From: Acidimicrobiia bacterium
GTDB taxonomy: Bacteria > Actinomycetota > Acidimicrobiia > Spongiisociales > SHLN01
NCBI GenBank assembly: GCA_013043085.1
Contig: JABDOU010000178.1
Span: 1-7,105, forward strand
DNA length: 7,105 nucleotides
Reading direction: 5' to 3'
Every line of letters starts with the position of its first letter. Position 1 is the stretch's first letter. The position numbers and the translations under genes were made by a program. Of this stretch, positions 1-5,901 are shown in pieces. The notes beneath the pieces are model-generated. The model was not told the DNA's origin. It saw only the letters and a list, made by a program, of their open reading frames with translations, and searched no databases.

Positions 1-563
1 GGTGAGACCACGTTCACCCTGATCCCTTTTCGACCGTACCTCACGGCCAGGGCCCTCGCCAATTGGAGGACGGCTCCCTTACTTGCCGAATAGTGAGGAG
101 CCAACGGAAGACCGAGATGGGCGGCAAGGCTGGCCGTGATGACGATCGAACCGTGCTGCTCGCGGGCCACGAGTCGCTTGATGACCGACTGGGTGCAATG
201 GTGAACACCATCGACATTTACGCTCATCAGCCGACGCCACTCTTCGTCGTCCATGTCGGTGTATTCGAGGCTGGCGGTGGTGCCTGCATTTGCAAACAAG
301 ATCGTGATGTTGCCCAGCGCCTGCTCCGTCTCGTCGAGTGCCGCCTCGACGGCCGACCTATCTGTCACATCCACCGGCAACCCGAGCGAGCTCACGCCGA
401 GCTCCTTGAGCTCGGTCGTTGCCGTCCGGTTCCTCGCTTCGTCCCTGCTCCAGATGGCAACGTTGGCGCCGGCTTTGGCGAGCCCTCTGGCGAAACCGAG
501 CCCGATACCGCGGTTTCCGCCGGTGACGACCGCCGTTCGCCCTGAAAGATCAAACAATTCCAT
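1..563 (-). CDS. Short-chain dehydrogenase/reductase (SDR), C-terminus cut off by window edge
   Basis: NAD(P)-dependent oxidoreductase of the classical SDR family, probably cytosolic; the substrate cannot be told. The 187 visible codons are open from the ATG at 563 to the window edge. Seen directly: Rossmann motif TGGNRGIG (residues 14-21), an acidic-turn position D65 (PVDVTD), ANAG (91-94, usually NNAG), N116 in SVNVDG, catalytic S145 in ITAS, and the Y158-x3-K162 pair in YSASK, followed by IRVNVVS typical of the strand leading to the PG motif. This is the full catalytic tetrad N-S-Y-K. SDRs are usually about 250 residues, so about 60-70 residues are missing. An Arg after beta-2 (WSRD, 38-41) leans toward NADP(H), an inference. 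No Shine-Dalgarno precedes the ATG; a TANNNT hexamer 6 bases upstream suggests a leaderless transcript. It diverges from the 69-codon plus-strand ORF and is not part of the pilus operon. Confidence 0.93.
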   Translation of the reverse strand, partial: MELFDLSGRTAVVTGGNRGIGLGFARGLAKAGANVAIWSRDEARNRTATTELKELGVSSLGLPVDVTDRSAVEAALDETEQALGNITILFANAGTTASLEYTDMDDEEWRRLMSVNVDGVHHCTQSVIKRLVAREQHGSIVITASLAAHLGLPLAPHYSASKGAVLQLARALAVRYGRKGIRVNVVS

Positions 564-575
564 GATGCGAAGCTA
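564..575 (-). promoter_or_regulatory. Candidate leaderless -10 promoter element of the SDR gene
   Basis: The minus strand reads TAGCTT (575-570), then 6 bases, then the ATG of the SDR gene at 563. TANNNT with a 6-base spacer to the first base of the start codon is the arrangement of leaderless actinobacterial promoters. There is no Shine-Dalgarno before the ATG, which fits. No convincing -35 box is visible at the usual distance (AAGAAG at 598-593), so confidence is limited. Confidence 0.35.
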
Positions 576-585
576 GTACACCACC

Positions 586-603
586 TGACAGGCTTCTTTG
601 TCA
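586..603. promoter_or_regulatory. Palindrome TGACA-N8-TGTCA between two divergent genes, candidate operator
   Basis: Perfect 5-base arms, TGACA (586-590) and TGTCA (599-603), are separated by 8 bases. The symmetry does not extend further outward. The centre (594.5) is almost exactly midway between the two candidate -10 hexamers (570-575 and 615-620), so a dimeric regulator bound here could cover the -35 regions of both divergent genes. Such short arms can occur by chance; no regulator gene is in the window. Confidence 0.3.
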
Positions 604-611
604 CACCCTCC

Positions 612-620
612 TGATACCGT
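612..620 (+). promoter_or_regulatory. Candidate extended -10 element for the 69-codon ORF
   Basis: TGA-TACCGT (612-620) matches an extended -10 (TGN plus TANNNT). It ends 6 bases before the A of the ATG at 627, so transcription would start on or next to the start codon (leaderless). No Shine-Dalgarno is present between 604 and 626. No good -35 is seen, and the TGN extension could compensate. Confidence 0.35.
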
Positions 621-626
621 TACAGC

Positions 627-836
627 ATGATGAAGAACACAAGAACTCCCCCTCCTCAATCCAGTTCCCCCTCCACCCGCAGCAATCACGTTGAGGTGGT
701 TGATGAGGTCGCATCCATCGAATCCCGTGACGTTGTGGCAGAAGCCATGCAAAACCTCGAGGCGGCCGGCTTCAATTTCGAGGTGGTCGAATGCGCCTGC
801 CGTATCTGTGCCAGGAGCGGTGCCGTGGCTGCCTAG
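627..836 (+). CDS. Small hypothetical protein (69 aa) with a C-x-C-x2-C cluster
   Basis: I do not recognise this protein. The N-terminal 21 residues are Pro/Ser/Thr-rich and look disordered. Residues 22-57 form an acidic, probably folded part (acidic VEVVDEVASIES, then a helix-like DVVAEAMQNLEAAG), followed by a strand-like FNFEVVE and a Cys cluster C57-x-C59-x2-C62 close to the end. The codons in this second half look like real coding sequence, with GAG/GTG/GTC/GCC choices similar to the neighbours. The Cys cluster could bind a metal, but nothing proves it. It is divergent from the SDR gene and convergent with the pilus operon, whose last stop lies only 24 bases away. A leaderless start at 627 fits the upstream TANNNT; a second ATG follows at 630. 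The opposite strand is also open across most of this stretch, which lowers certainty. Confidence 0.45.
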   Translation: MMKNTRTPPPQSSSPSTRSNHVEVVDEVASIESRDVVAEAMQNLEAAGFNFEVVECACRICARSGAVAA

Positions 837-839
837 ACC

Positions 840-867
840 GGCCCACTCAGCCCGGCGCACTCAGCCC
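840..867. repeat. 14-base imperfect tandem repeat (two copies) at the operon end
   Basis: Plus-strand GGCCCACTCAGCCC (840-853) is followed directly by GGCGCACTCAGCCC (854-867), 13 of 14 bases identical. The second copy contains the stop codon of the last pilus gene (861-863); the first lies in the 24-base gap between the convergent genes. No strong rho-independent terminator (stem plus T-run) is seen here. Only a 4-base stem CCCA/TGGG is present at 865-875. Confidence 0.6.
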
Positions 868-1268
868 AGCATGGGAGATGCGCAGGCCGAGGCGTTTATG
901 GCAACACCGGGAAGCGGCAGCAAGCTCGGACGATACATCTGAACGACGTCTACACAAACTTCGGACGCCGCGACCGACACGGTGAGCGAACGATTCTCGG
1001 CAGCGACAAGATCGTCCGAAATGGATTCCGCGAGCGTTGTGGCGCCGCTGCGGTCGAGAAGCAGCTCGCCGGCGGCGAGCGATTCCTGATCGAGCGCCGT
1101 GGCAGCCGCCTCGGCGGAAAGATCGGCGACATAGCCCGCTTGTCGTGCTGCGATCGAGAACCTGCCGATCTCAATGGCAAGCGAGACCGTGAGCACAGCT
1201 CCGATGAGGATTACGACGACTGCAGGTGTGGTGCTTCCGGAATCGCACCGGGGATTACGCAGACCCAC
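861..1268 (-). CDS. TadE/TadG-like pseudopilin, Rv3654c-type (last gene of tad operon)
   Basis: Membrane-anchored minor pilus component of the actinobacterial TadE-like kind found at the 3' end of tad clusters; probable role in pilus assembly or stability. The 135-residue protein has a short polar head ending D-S-G-S-T-T (9-14), one hydrophobic segment (about 15-37), then a helix rich in Ala with ARQAGYVADLSAEAAA (41-56). This resembles the family pattern of DRGSAT, membrane helix, RxxAxxAADLAALAAA. Unlike Flp and TadE it lacks an acidic residue at +5 after the Gly, so peptidase cleavage is doubtful. C105 and C129 in the C-terminal part could form a disulfide. GTG start at 1268 chosen because GGAG lies 8 bases upstream; it overlaps the preceding stop by 14 bases. 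Confidence 0.85.
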   Translation of the reverse strand: MGLRNPRCDSGSTTPAVVVILIGAVLTVSLAIEIGRFSIAARQAGYVADLSAEAAATALDQESLAAGELLLDRSGATTLAESISDDLVAAENRSLTVSVAASEVCVDVVQMYRPSLLPLPGVAINASACASPMLG

Positions 1269-1686
1269 GGTGACCGCTCCGAAACTGAGATAACTCGGCT
1301 TGCGACGTCGAGATGATGGTCACCGGCCCAACCAGGGGCAAGTCGATGGTTCGTTCCACGTAGGCCGACACGCGGGAGGTGCCGATGTTCACCTCGGCGG
1401 TGGCGTTGCAGGGAGTGTCACCACACACGATTGAGCGAGCCAGATCCTCTGCCATCCGGTCGTCACCCGTGCGACCTGCCGCCTGCGCCGCCGAAAATGC
1501 GGCTTCAACCACGCGCTCGTTTGCGTTCTGGTAGGTCAACACGGTCCTGATCACGGGCAAACTCAAGGCGAGCACAATCGATCCGAGCACCAGAATCTCG
1601 ACCATGCCCATGCCTTGCTCTGACATGATCACCGTATTTCGAGGCATCCCGCCGTTGCCCAAAGCGCTGATACGTCGTCGCCTCAC
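1255..1686 (-). CDS. tadE: TadE-like pseudopilin 2
   Basis: Minor pilin-like protein of the Tad system, inserted in the cytoplasmic membrane and probably processed by a TadV-type prepilin peptidase. In 143 residues it has a basic leader, then QG-MGMVE with cleavage expected after G25 so that the conserved Glu (E30) falls at +5, then one hydrophobic helix (about 29-51, ILVLGSIVLALSLPV). A soluble domain follows with C88 and C93, close enough for a small disulfide loop. The GTG start at 1686 has GAGG 8 bases upstream and follows the previous stop by 10 bases. Internal ATGs at residues 14 and 21 would shorten the leader and cannot be excluded. The next gene starts inside its end. Confidence 0.85.
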   Translation of the reverse strand: MRRRRISALGNGGMPRNTVIMSEQGMGMVEILVLGSIVLALSLPVIRTVLTYQNANERVVEAAFSAAQAAGRTGDDRMAEDLARSIVCGDTPCNATAEVNIGTSRVSAYVERTIDLPLVGPVTIISTSQAELSQFRSGHRGSA

Positions 1687-1696
1687 CTGTCAAACC

Positions 1697-2170
1697 TCAA
1701 GGCACGATCACCGGGTACGCGCTGGATTCGACGTGCAGTTCGATCGTTCCCCACGACGGACCAGGTGGCGCCCAATCGAATGTTGCTGCGACAGCGGTAG
1801 CTTCGCTCCGGACGTGCTCAACCTCAACTGCTGCGTCGCCGGTAACGGCGGTCAAGCGCCGGCGGGTCGCCTGGATGATCGCAGCCGGATCGGCACTCTC
1901 TCGGGTCAGCGACCTTGCTGCTTGATCGACAATCGCTTTGGATTCGTTCCGAACGACGAGGACGAATGAACTCTGCACCATGACTATCAGCATGACGAAT
2001 GCGATGGATAATGCAATAGCGCCGTCGATGATGGCCGAGCCGGTGTCGCCTAGCTGCCGACTCCGCTGAGTTCTCCGGTGACGTTTGCCCAGATGTCGCC
2101 AACCGTGGACCGAACCTCGGGAGCCAGAAACGCGATCACGAGCACCACGAGGAGCGCCATTCCAACCCAT
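1697..2170 (-). CDS. TadE-like pseudopilin 1 (start uncertain)
   Basis: Probable minor pilin-like subunit. From the ATG at 2170 it is 157 residues. The conserved-looking part begins at DTG-SAIID (about residue 42), where cleavage after the Gly (residue 44) would put Asp rather than Glu at +5, then a hydrophobic helix (about 46-72, IAFVMLIVMV inside) and a soluble tail with WAPPGPSWGTIELHVESSAYP near the end. The first 40 codons lie inside the pilin gene in another frame and are Arg/Gly-rich, so they may not be translated. No ATG, GTG or TTG exists in frame between 2170 and the membrane helix. The only other start-like codon is CTG at 2092 (leader GKRHRRTQRSRQLGDTG), which is the more natural length. 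ATG 2170 is used here as the only conventional start. Confidence 0.75.
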   Translation of the reverse strand: MGWNGAPRGARDRVSGSRGSVHGWRHLGKRHRRTQRSRQLGDTGSAIIDGAIALSIAFVMLIVMVQSSFVLVVRNESKAIVDQAARSLTRESADPAAIIQATRRRLTAVTGDAAVEVEHVRSEATAVAATFDWAPPGPSWGTIELHVESSAYPVIVP

Positions 2171-2211
2171 TCGATCGTGGTCACACCTCGATCGTCTCGA
2201 ACATCCAACAT
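2050..2211 (-). CDS. flp: Flp-type major pilin (53 aa)
   Basis: Structural subunit of the Tad/Flp pilus. The short 9-residue leader ends in DDRG, with predicted peptidase cleavage G9|V10 giving VTTIEW and Glu at mature position +5, exactly the class IVb Flp motif (Trp follows where many Flp pilins have Tyr). A hydrophobic stretch (about 15-30, GMALLVVLVIAFLA) and a short amphipathic tail ending GELSGVGS complete a 44-residue mature subunit, normal for Flp. The ATG at 2211 has AAAGGA 8 bases upstream. Unlike its upstream neighbours it is not overlapped with the preceding gene: a 24-base gap separates it from tadC. Its position after tadC matches Rv3656c in the mycobacterial cluster. Its small size and a longer overlapping ORF in another frame make it easy for gene callers to miss. 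Confidence 0.92.
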   Translation of the reverse strand: MLDVRDDRGVTTIEWVGMALLVVLVIAFLAPEVRSTVGDIWANVTGELSGVGS

Positions 2212-2219
2212 TGCCTTCT

Positions 2220-2225
2220 TCCTTT
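2220..2225 (-). promoter_or_regulatory. Strong ribosome binding site of the pilin gene
   Basis: Minus strand AAAGGA (2225-2220), in a purine-rich run GAAAGGAAGAAGG, lies 8 bases before the pilin ATG at 2211. It supports this start and suggests independent, stronger translation initiation than the overlap-coupled upstream genes. Confidence 0.7.
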
Positions 2226-2235
2226 CTCAGGGATC

Positions 2236-3054
2236 TCATTGTTGAGCCAATTGACGGAGACCAGCCAGGGCTGGATACACCAGAAATATGAGCGTGACCG
2301 GAATCATGAGGCCGAGAATCGGCGCATACACGGCGACGGCGCGCTTTCCGCCTTCGGTGATGAGCTCGCGCTCCAGCGTGGCCCGGTAGTCCCGCGACAA
2401 CTCGATGAGGTGACCGGCCAATCTTCCGCCCGTATGGTGGCCGGTGGCAAGAAGGTCATAGAGCCGCCGGGCCTCGGGTTGAGCGGTGTCGTTGGCAGCT
2501 TGTTCGAGACTGTCCGTAATTGATTCACCGCTCCTGTATCGAGAGAGGGCTCTGGCCAATTCGCCTGTTCCGACGCCTGCTCCGATGGATACCATCCGCT
2601 CAATCGCCTGGATGATTGATTCGCCGGACATGATCTGAATGAGCAAAGTGTCCGTCAGCAGCGGCAGCTCCTCCTTCAGCTGTTGACTACGTCGCTCGGT
2701 GCGCCGCGTTACCCACATCCGAAAGAAGAGAACGCCGGCAAATGCCCCGGTCAGCGCAAGGCCAGGTGCCGAGCGTTCAGGGCCTGCGATGAACATATCT
2801 CCGCGAGCGATCAACAACCCGACCATCGCACCGGTCGCGGCTGCCATGATGTTCCGCAACCGCCACTCCGCGTAGGTCCACGTCAGGCCTGCTTTTGAGA
2901 GCCGGGAGGCAATTGCTTGATGGTGATCCCGAGCGGGCACGCGTGCAGGTTCCAGGTATCTCCCAACGCGCTCGCTGAGCGAAGGTGCAGGTTTGGGTAT
3001 CACAATGAGAAGAACCCCAACCGCAGTCAGCACTGGAAGCAACCAGAACGTCAT
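2236..3054 (-). CDS. tadC: TadC, Tad pilus inner-membrane platform protein
   Basis: One of the two polytopic platform proteins (GspF/PilC family, T2SSF domain) that couple the TadA motor to pilin assembly. It has 272 residues: an N-terminal hydrophobic segment (3-20), cytoplasmic loop, membrane segments near 67-83 and 97-115, then the T2SSF helical domain (about 130-235) with ELPLLTDTLLIQIMSGES and TGHHTGGRL, and a last hydrophobic segment (241-264) ending FLVYPALAGLRQLAQQ. Motifs such as LPLLTDTL..I.SG and the Gly pair after TGHHT are typical of TadC. The ATG at 3054 overlaps the tadB stop as ATGA. An upstream extension of 55 codons in the same frame is the shadow of tadB and was rejected. 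Confidence 0.93.
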   Translation of the reverse strand: MTFWLLPVLTAVGVLLIVIPKPAPSLSERVGRYLEPARVPARDHHQAIASRLSKAGLTWTYAEWRLRNIMAAATGAMVGLLIARGDMFIAGPERSAPGLALTGAFAGVLFFRMWVTRRTERRSQQLKEELPLLTDTLLIQIMSGESIIQAIERMVSIGAGVGTGELARALSRYRSGESITDSLEQAANDTAQPEARRLYDLLATGHHTGGRLAGHLIELSRDYRATLERELITEGGKRAVAVYAPILGLMIPVTLIFLVYPALAGLRQLAQQ

Positions 3055-3860
3055 CGGAGAATCCGTCGAGGCTCGCTGAGTCGGGCAGCAGAACGAGCGG
3101 CTAGATAGCCGATACCCGTGGCTCCGAGACCGAACAGGATGATGCTTTGTCCCCTCGCTGTTCGATACGCCGCGGCTGCAGCCTCGTTGGTGGCAACGGT
3201 GATCACCAGGAGAATCCACGGAGCCAGCAGGGCAACCATGGCCGTCATTCGCTGCTGGGTAAGTGAAGCTTCGTGGGCCTTTCGCAATCTCACTTCGTCG
3301 GCGATGGAGGCGCCGGCATCGGCCAGCACGGTGGCGACTCGTCCGCCACCGCTGCGGTGAGCGACGGATATGAGTGTGATGGCGCGATCTGTGGTTGGAT
3401 CCGCGAGAGACCGTCGGGTGTACTCGAGCGCCTCGGCGAACGCTGCACCCTGGGAGGTTCGGCGTCGTACTTCTTCGCTGAGCTCCCCGAGCCCACCCCC
3501 TGTCCTCTTGCCAGCCTCGATAAAAGCTTCGGGGAGCGAGCGCCCGGCTGACAGGAATCCTCGCACGCCAGAGAGGAAGTCGGGCCAGGTTTCAATGACC
3601 TCTTGTCTTTTTGCCCGCTCCTTCGCGGCGCTCAATCCGAGTGGCAAGGAAGCCGCAAGGACACCGACTGCTGTGACGACGGCCACGACGCCGGTGAGGA
3701 GCAAGGTAATCAGCCCGACAACAACCCCGACCACCAAGGCGGTAGCGATGGTCGCCAGGTTCGGGAGCCTGGATCTCGTAGCACCGGCATTGTTCGGCAG
3801 CGGGGCCCCTGCCAGTACCCAACCCGCCGCCGCCGCGAGCACAACTGCCAGCCCTCTCAC
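3051..3860 (-). CDS. tadB: TadB, Tad pilus inner-membrane platform protein
   Basis: Partner platform protein of TadC, also with a T2SSF domain. It has 269 residues: N-terminal membrane helix (3-18), a long hydrophobic pair (about 36-76), cytoplasmic helical domain (about 88-200) with WPDFLSGVRGFLSAGRSLPEA and SVAHRSGGG, then membrane segments near 206-223 and 238-256. WPDFLxxVRxxLxAGxSLxEA is a TadB-type signature. The GTG at 3860 was chosen because it overlaps the tadA stop as GTGA and has GAGG 8 bases upstream. An ATG 21 codons earlier would overlap tadA by 67 bases and adds a highly basic head. Confidence 0.92.
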   Translation of the reverse strand: MRGLAVVLAAAAGWVLAGAPLPNNAGATRSRLPNLATIATALVVGVVVGLITLLLTGVVAVVTAVGVLAASLPLGLSAAKERAKRQEVIETWPDFLSGVRGFLSAGRSLPEAFIEAGKRTGGGLGELSEEVRRRTSQGAAFAEALEYTRRSLADPTTDRAITLISVAHRSGGGRVATVLADAGASIADEVRLRKAHEASLTQQRMTAMVALLAPWILLVITVATNEAAAAAYRTARGQSIILFGLGATGIGYLAARSAARLSEPRRILR

Positions 3861-4870
3861 TGCGGCCACCTCATGCCGACGGCGCGATAGTCGTCCCCGT
3901 CGGTCGGCCGCATACCGGTCCATCTCAGGGCTCCCTGCGAGTGCTCAAAAAGCGTTTGGACGGTGAATAGCCGGTCGTCCATCTGGGGATTGACGGAGAC
4001 GATTTCGTCAACACGTCGGCCATGGTCGGATCGTTTGAGATGCACAACGAGATCGATCACGGAAGATGCGGTTGAACGAACGAAGGGAATGGAGATGTTC
4101 TCTCCCGCCAGCACCGAATAGGACACGAGTTTTTCGAGCGCGTCGCGACTGGAGTTGGCGTGCACCGTAGCCAGGCCAGAACACCCGGCATTGAGAGCCA
4201 TCAACATGTCGAGAGCCTCTGGCCCGCGAACCTCACCGATCACGATGCGATCGGGGCGCTGTCGGAGCGCCTCTCTGACCAGGTCTCGGAGGGTGATGAC
4301 GCCACCGCCATCGAGCCCGACCTCTCGCGTTTGCATCTGCGTCATGTCGGGGAGATTGGCCTGGATCTCGAACACTTCCTCGGCTGTAACAACACGTCGA
4401 TCAGCCGGGACCTCGTTGAGCAAGCAGTTCACGAGCGTGGTTTTTCCTGCTCCTGGCGCGCCCGCGACGAGAATGGTCTTGTCGGCCCTGACGGCGGCTC
4501 CGAGAAGATCGGCAGCCAGCGGGGTGAGGGAACCGCGATCGACGAGTGACGAAAGTCGATCAGCCGCCAGAACGAACTTGCGAATTTGGATATTGAGTCG
4601 GTCTTCGTGGGTAACCGGAGGCCCGGTGATGTGGACCCGGCTTCCGTCGGTCAGCTGGGCTGAGACGATCGGGTTGGCAAGATCGAGGCGACGACCGGTC
4701 CCCGCAAGGAGCTGCTCGGCGATGCGGCGGACGGTTTCGATATCGGCTACCTCCGTGATGAGATGCTTTCTGCCGTCACGGACAACGAATGTCCTCTGAC
4801 CACCGAGAACGATGATTTCCTCCACGGAGGCGTCGTCTATGAGCGGCTGTAGAAACCCGAGGCGCGTCAT
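3857..4870 (-). CDS. tadA: TadA/CpaF-type secretion ATPase, Tad pilus motor
   Basis: Hexameric ATPase of the GspE/VirB11 superfamily that powers Flp pilus assembly at the cytoplasmic face of the membrane. In 337 residues: N-terminal domain with NPIVSAQLTDGSRVHI (66-81), Walker A GAPGAGKTT (137-145, K143), acidic EEVFEIQ (164-170) in place of the usual IEDTAEL, Walker B-like region DRIVIGEVRG (207-216, E213) and His box GLATVHANS (232-240, H237). All catalytic motifs are present. CpaF proteins are commonly 400 or more residues; this one begins almost directly at the N-terminal ATPase-associated domain, so it lacks the usual N-terminal extension. The ATG at 4870 overlaps the preceding stop as ATGA. 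Synteny corresponds to Rv3659c. Confidence 0.95.
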   Translation of the reverse strand: MTRLGFLQPLIDDASVEEIIVLGGQRTFVVRDGRKHLITEVADIETVRRIAEQLLAGTGRRLDLANPIVSAQLTDGSRVHITGPPVTHEDRLNIQIRKFVLAADRLSSLVDRGSLTPLAADLLGAAVRADKTILVAGAPGAGKTTLVNCLLNEVPADRRVVTAEEVFEIQANLPDMTQMQTREVGLDGGGVITLRDLVREALRQRPDRIVIGEVRGPEALDMLMALNAGCSGLATVHANSSRDALEKLVSYSVLAGENISIPFVRSTASSVIDLVVHLKRSDHGRRVDEIVSVNPQMDDRLFTVQTLFEHSQGALRWTGMRPTDGDDYRAVGMRWPQ

Positions 4871-5901
4871 CCGGGGATCGCAAGCCTCGAAAGCGGCTTG
4901 GACAAATACCGATCCGGTGAGTCCGCCTTGCCTGCGGCTTCACGAATTCGTGCATGCTGTTTGATGATGGCTGCCGGCTCCAGACCCGTCCATTTGCGGG
5001 CAGCACGAACGATCTCGCTGGTTGCGCCGACTGCCCGGTTGATGACCAGGGCCGGCGGAGGGCCAGCCCACTCGGCGACCATCCGGGCCGTCCGAATAAG
5101 CCCGACGGCTGTTGCGTCGGAAACGAGCACAGCATGATCGGATCGCTTGAATACGAACTCGAGCTCATGGACGCCCGGACTCGTGTCCACCACGACTAGC
5201 TCAAAGGCCGCGAGGGTGGCATCCAGCAGCTCTTCCACGTGAGTCGACGGTACGACATATCGCTCTGCGCGATGAGAACCCGGACCAACCGCCAGATCCC
5301 GATAGCGGGGATAGCTCTTTGGATCAACAGCCCTGCCGGAGCGTATGTCGTCCAGCAGGTCTACCAGATCAGGGCGGGGTGCCAGCCCGAGTCGTATTCC
5401 GATCGATGGTGCGTCTTGATCAAGATCGAGCAGAAGCACACTGGCCGATCGGCTCCAGGCAAGCGATAGGGCGACCGCGACCTCGGTTCGGCCAGGAGCT
5501 CCCCGCGGACCCCCGACCACGATCAATTGACCTGCTTTCCTGATCCGCTGCGATCGGCCGGTGGGGATCGACCGAATGTGGCGAAGAATGGCGTCCGCCG
5601 GAGTGTCATCCGACAAGACTTCATCGGCACCACCTAGCTCTAGCAGCGAGCGGGCGGGGGTATCGCCCCGTGGATAGATTCCGACGACACGGATTCCCTC
5701 ACGTCGCCACGACTGGAGACGCGCAGCGCTCAACCAGCTCGTCTCGGCGCCCACCACGACAACATCGACGTTCATGGCTTCGATCTCATCGGGCTGATAC
5801 ACGCGCCCGACCAGCCGTATCGTCGCCGCCCTTTGCGCAGATGCCACCAGAGAGGATTCCCACTCCCGGGCACTGAGCACAGTTGCTACCTTCGGAATCA
5901 C
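4867..5901 (-). CDS. CpaE/TadZ-like protein with degenerate P-loop (MinD/ParA fold)
   Basis: Probable localisation or assembly factor of the Tad machine, in the position of Rv3660c (ssd) next to tadA. In 344 residues: an N-terminal receiver-like domain without clear phospho-acceptor (about 1-112, strands VDVVVVGAE and IRVVGIYPRG), then a MinD/ParA-like domain. The P-loop region reads GGPRGAPGRTE (130-140). The invariant Walker A Lys is Arg (R138), and the residue after the Thr is Glu. The deviant-Walker A' strand VLLLDLDQD (155-163) and Walker B strand LVVVDTSPG (235-243, D239) are kept. TadZ/CpaE proteins often have altered P-loops, so it may bind nucleotide weakly or not hydrolyse it. GTG start at 5901 overlaps the cpaB-like stop as GTGA; no clear Shine-Dalgarno, consistent with coupling. 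Confidence 0.87.
   Translation of the reverse strand: MIPKVATVLSAREWESSLVASAQRAATIRLVGRVYQPDEIEAMNVDVVVVGAETSWLSAARLQSWRREGIRVVGIYPRGDTPARSLLELGGADEVLSDDTPADAILRHIRSIPTGRSQRIRKAGQLIVVGGPRGAPGRTEVAVALSLAWSRSASVLLLDLDQDAPSIGIRLGLAPRPDLVDLLDDIRSGRAVDPKSYPRYRDLAVGPGSHRAERYVVPSTHVEELLDATLAAFELVVVDTSPGVHELEFVFKRSDHAVLVSDATAVGLIRTARMVAEWAGPPPALVINRAVGATSEIVRAARKWTGLEPAAIIKQHARIREAAGKADSPDRYLSKPLSRLAIPG

Noticed and set aside
573..860. 95-codon minus-strand ORF opposite the 69-codon ORF
   Set aside because: No recognisable domain, Gly/His/Cys mixture typical of an antisense shadow, and it would overlap the SDR control region and the end of the convergent operon.
861..880. Rho-independent terminator after the tad operon
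   Set aside because: Only a 4-base CCCA/TGGG stem with a 3-base loop is present and no T-run follows on the minus strand.
2050..2100. Programmed -1 frameshift joining the pilin to TadE-like 1
   Set aside because: The frame relation would allow it, but no X-XXY-YYZ slippery heptamer or clear downstream stem is seen before the pilin stop; an alternative start is simpler.
3055..3219. 55-codon N-terminal extension of TadC
   Set aside because: It lies wholly within tadB in another frame and has no domain character; the ATG at 3054 overlaps the tadB stop as ATGA and begins directly with a membrane helix.
4155..4799. Long plus-strand open frame opposite tadA (214 codons)
   Set aside because: Ser/Arg/Thr-rich translation with no domain, exactly antisense to conserved ATPase motifs; a shadow of GC-rich codon bias.
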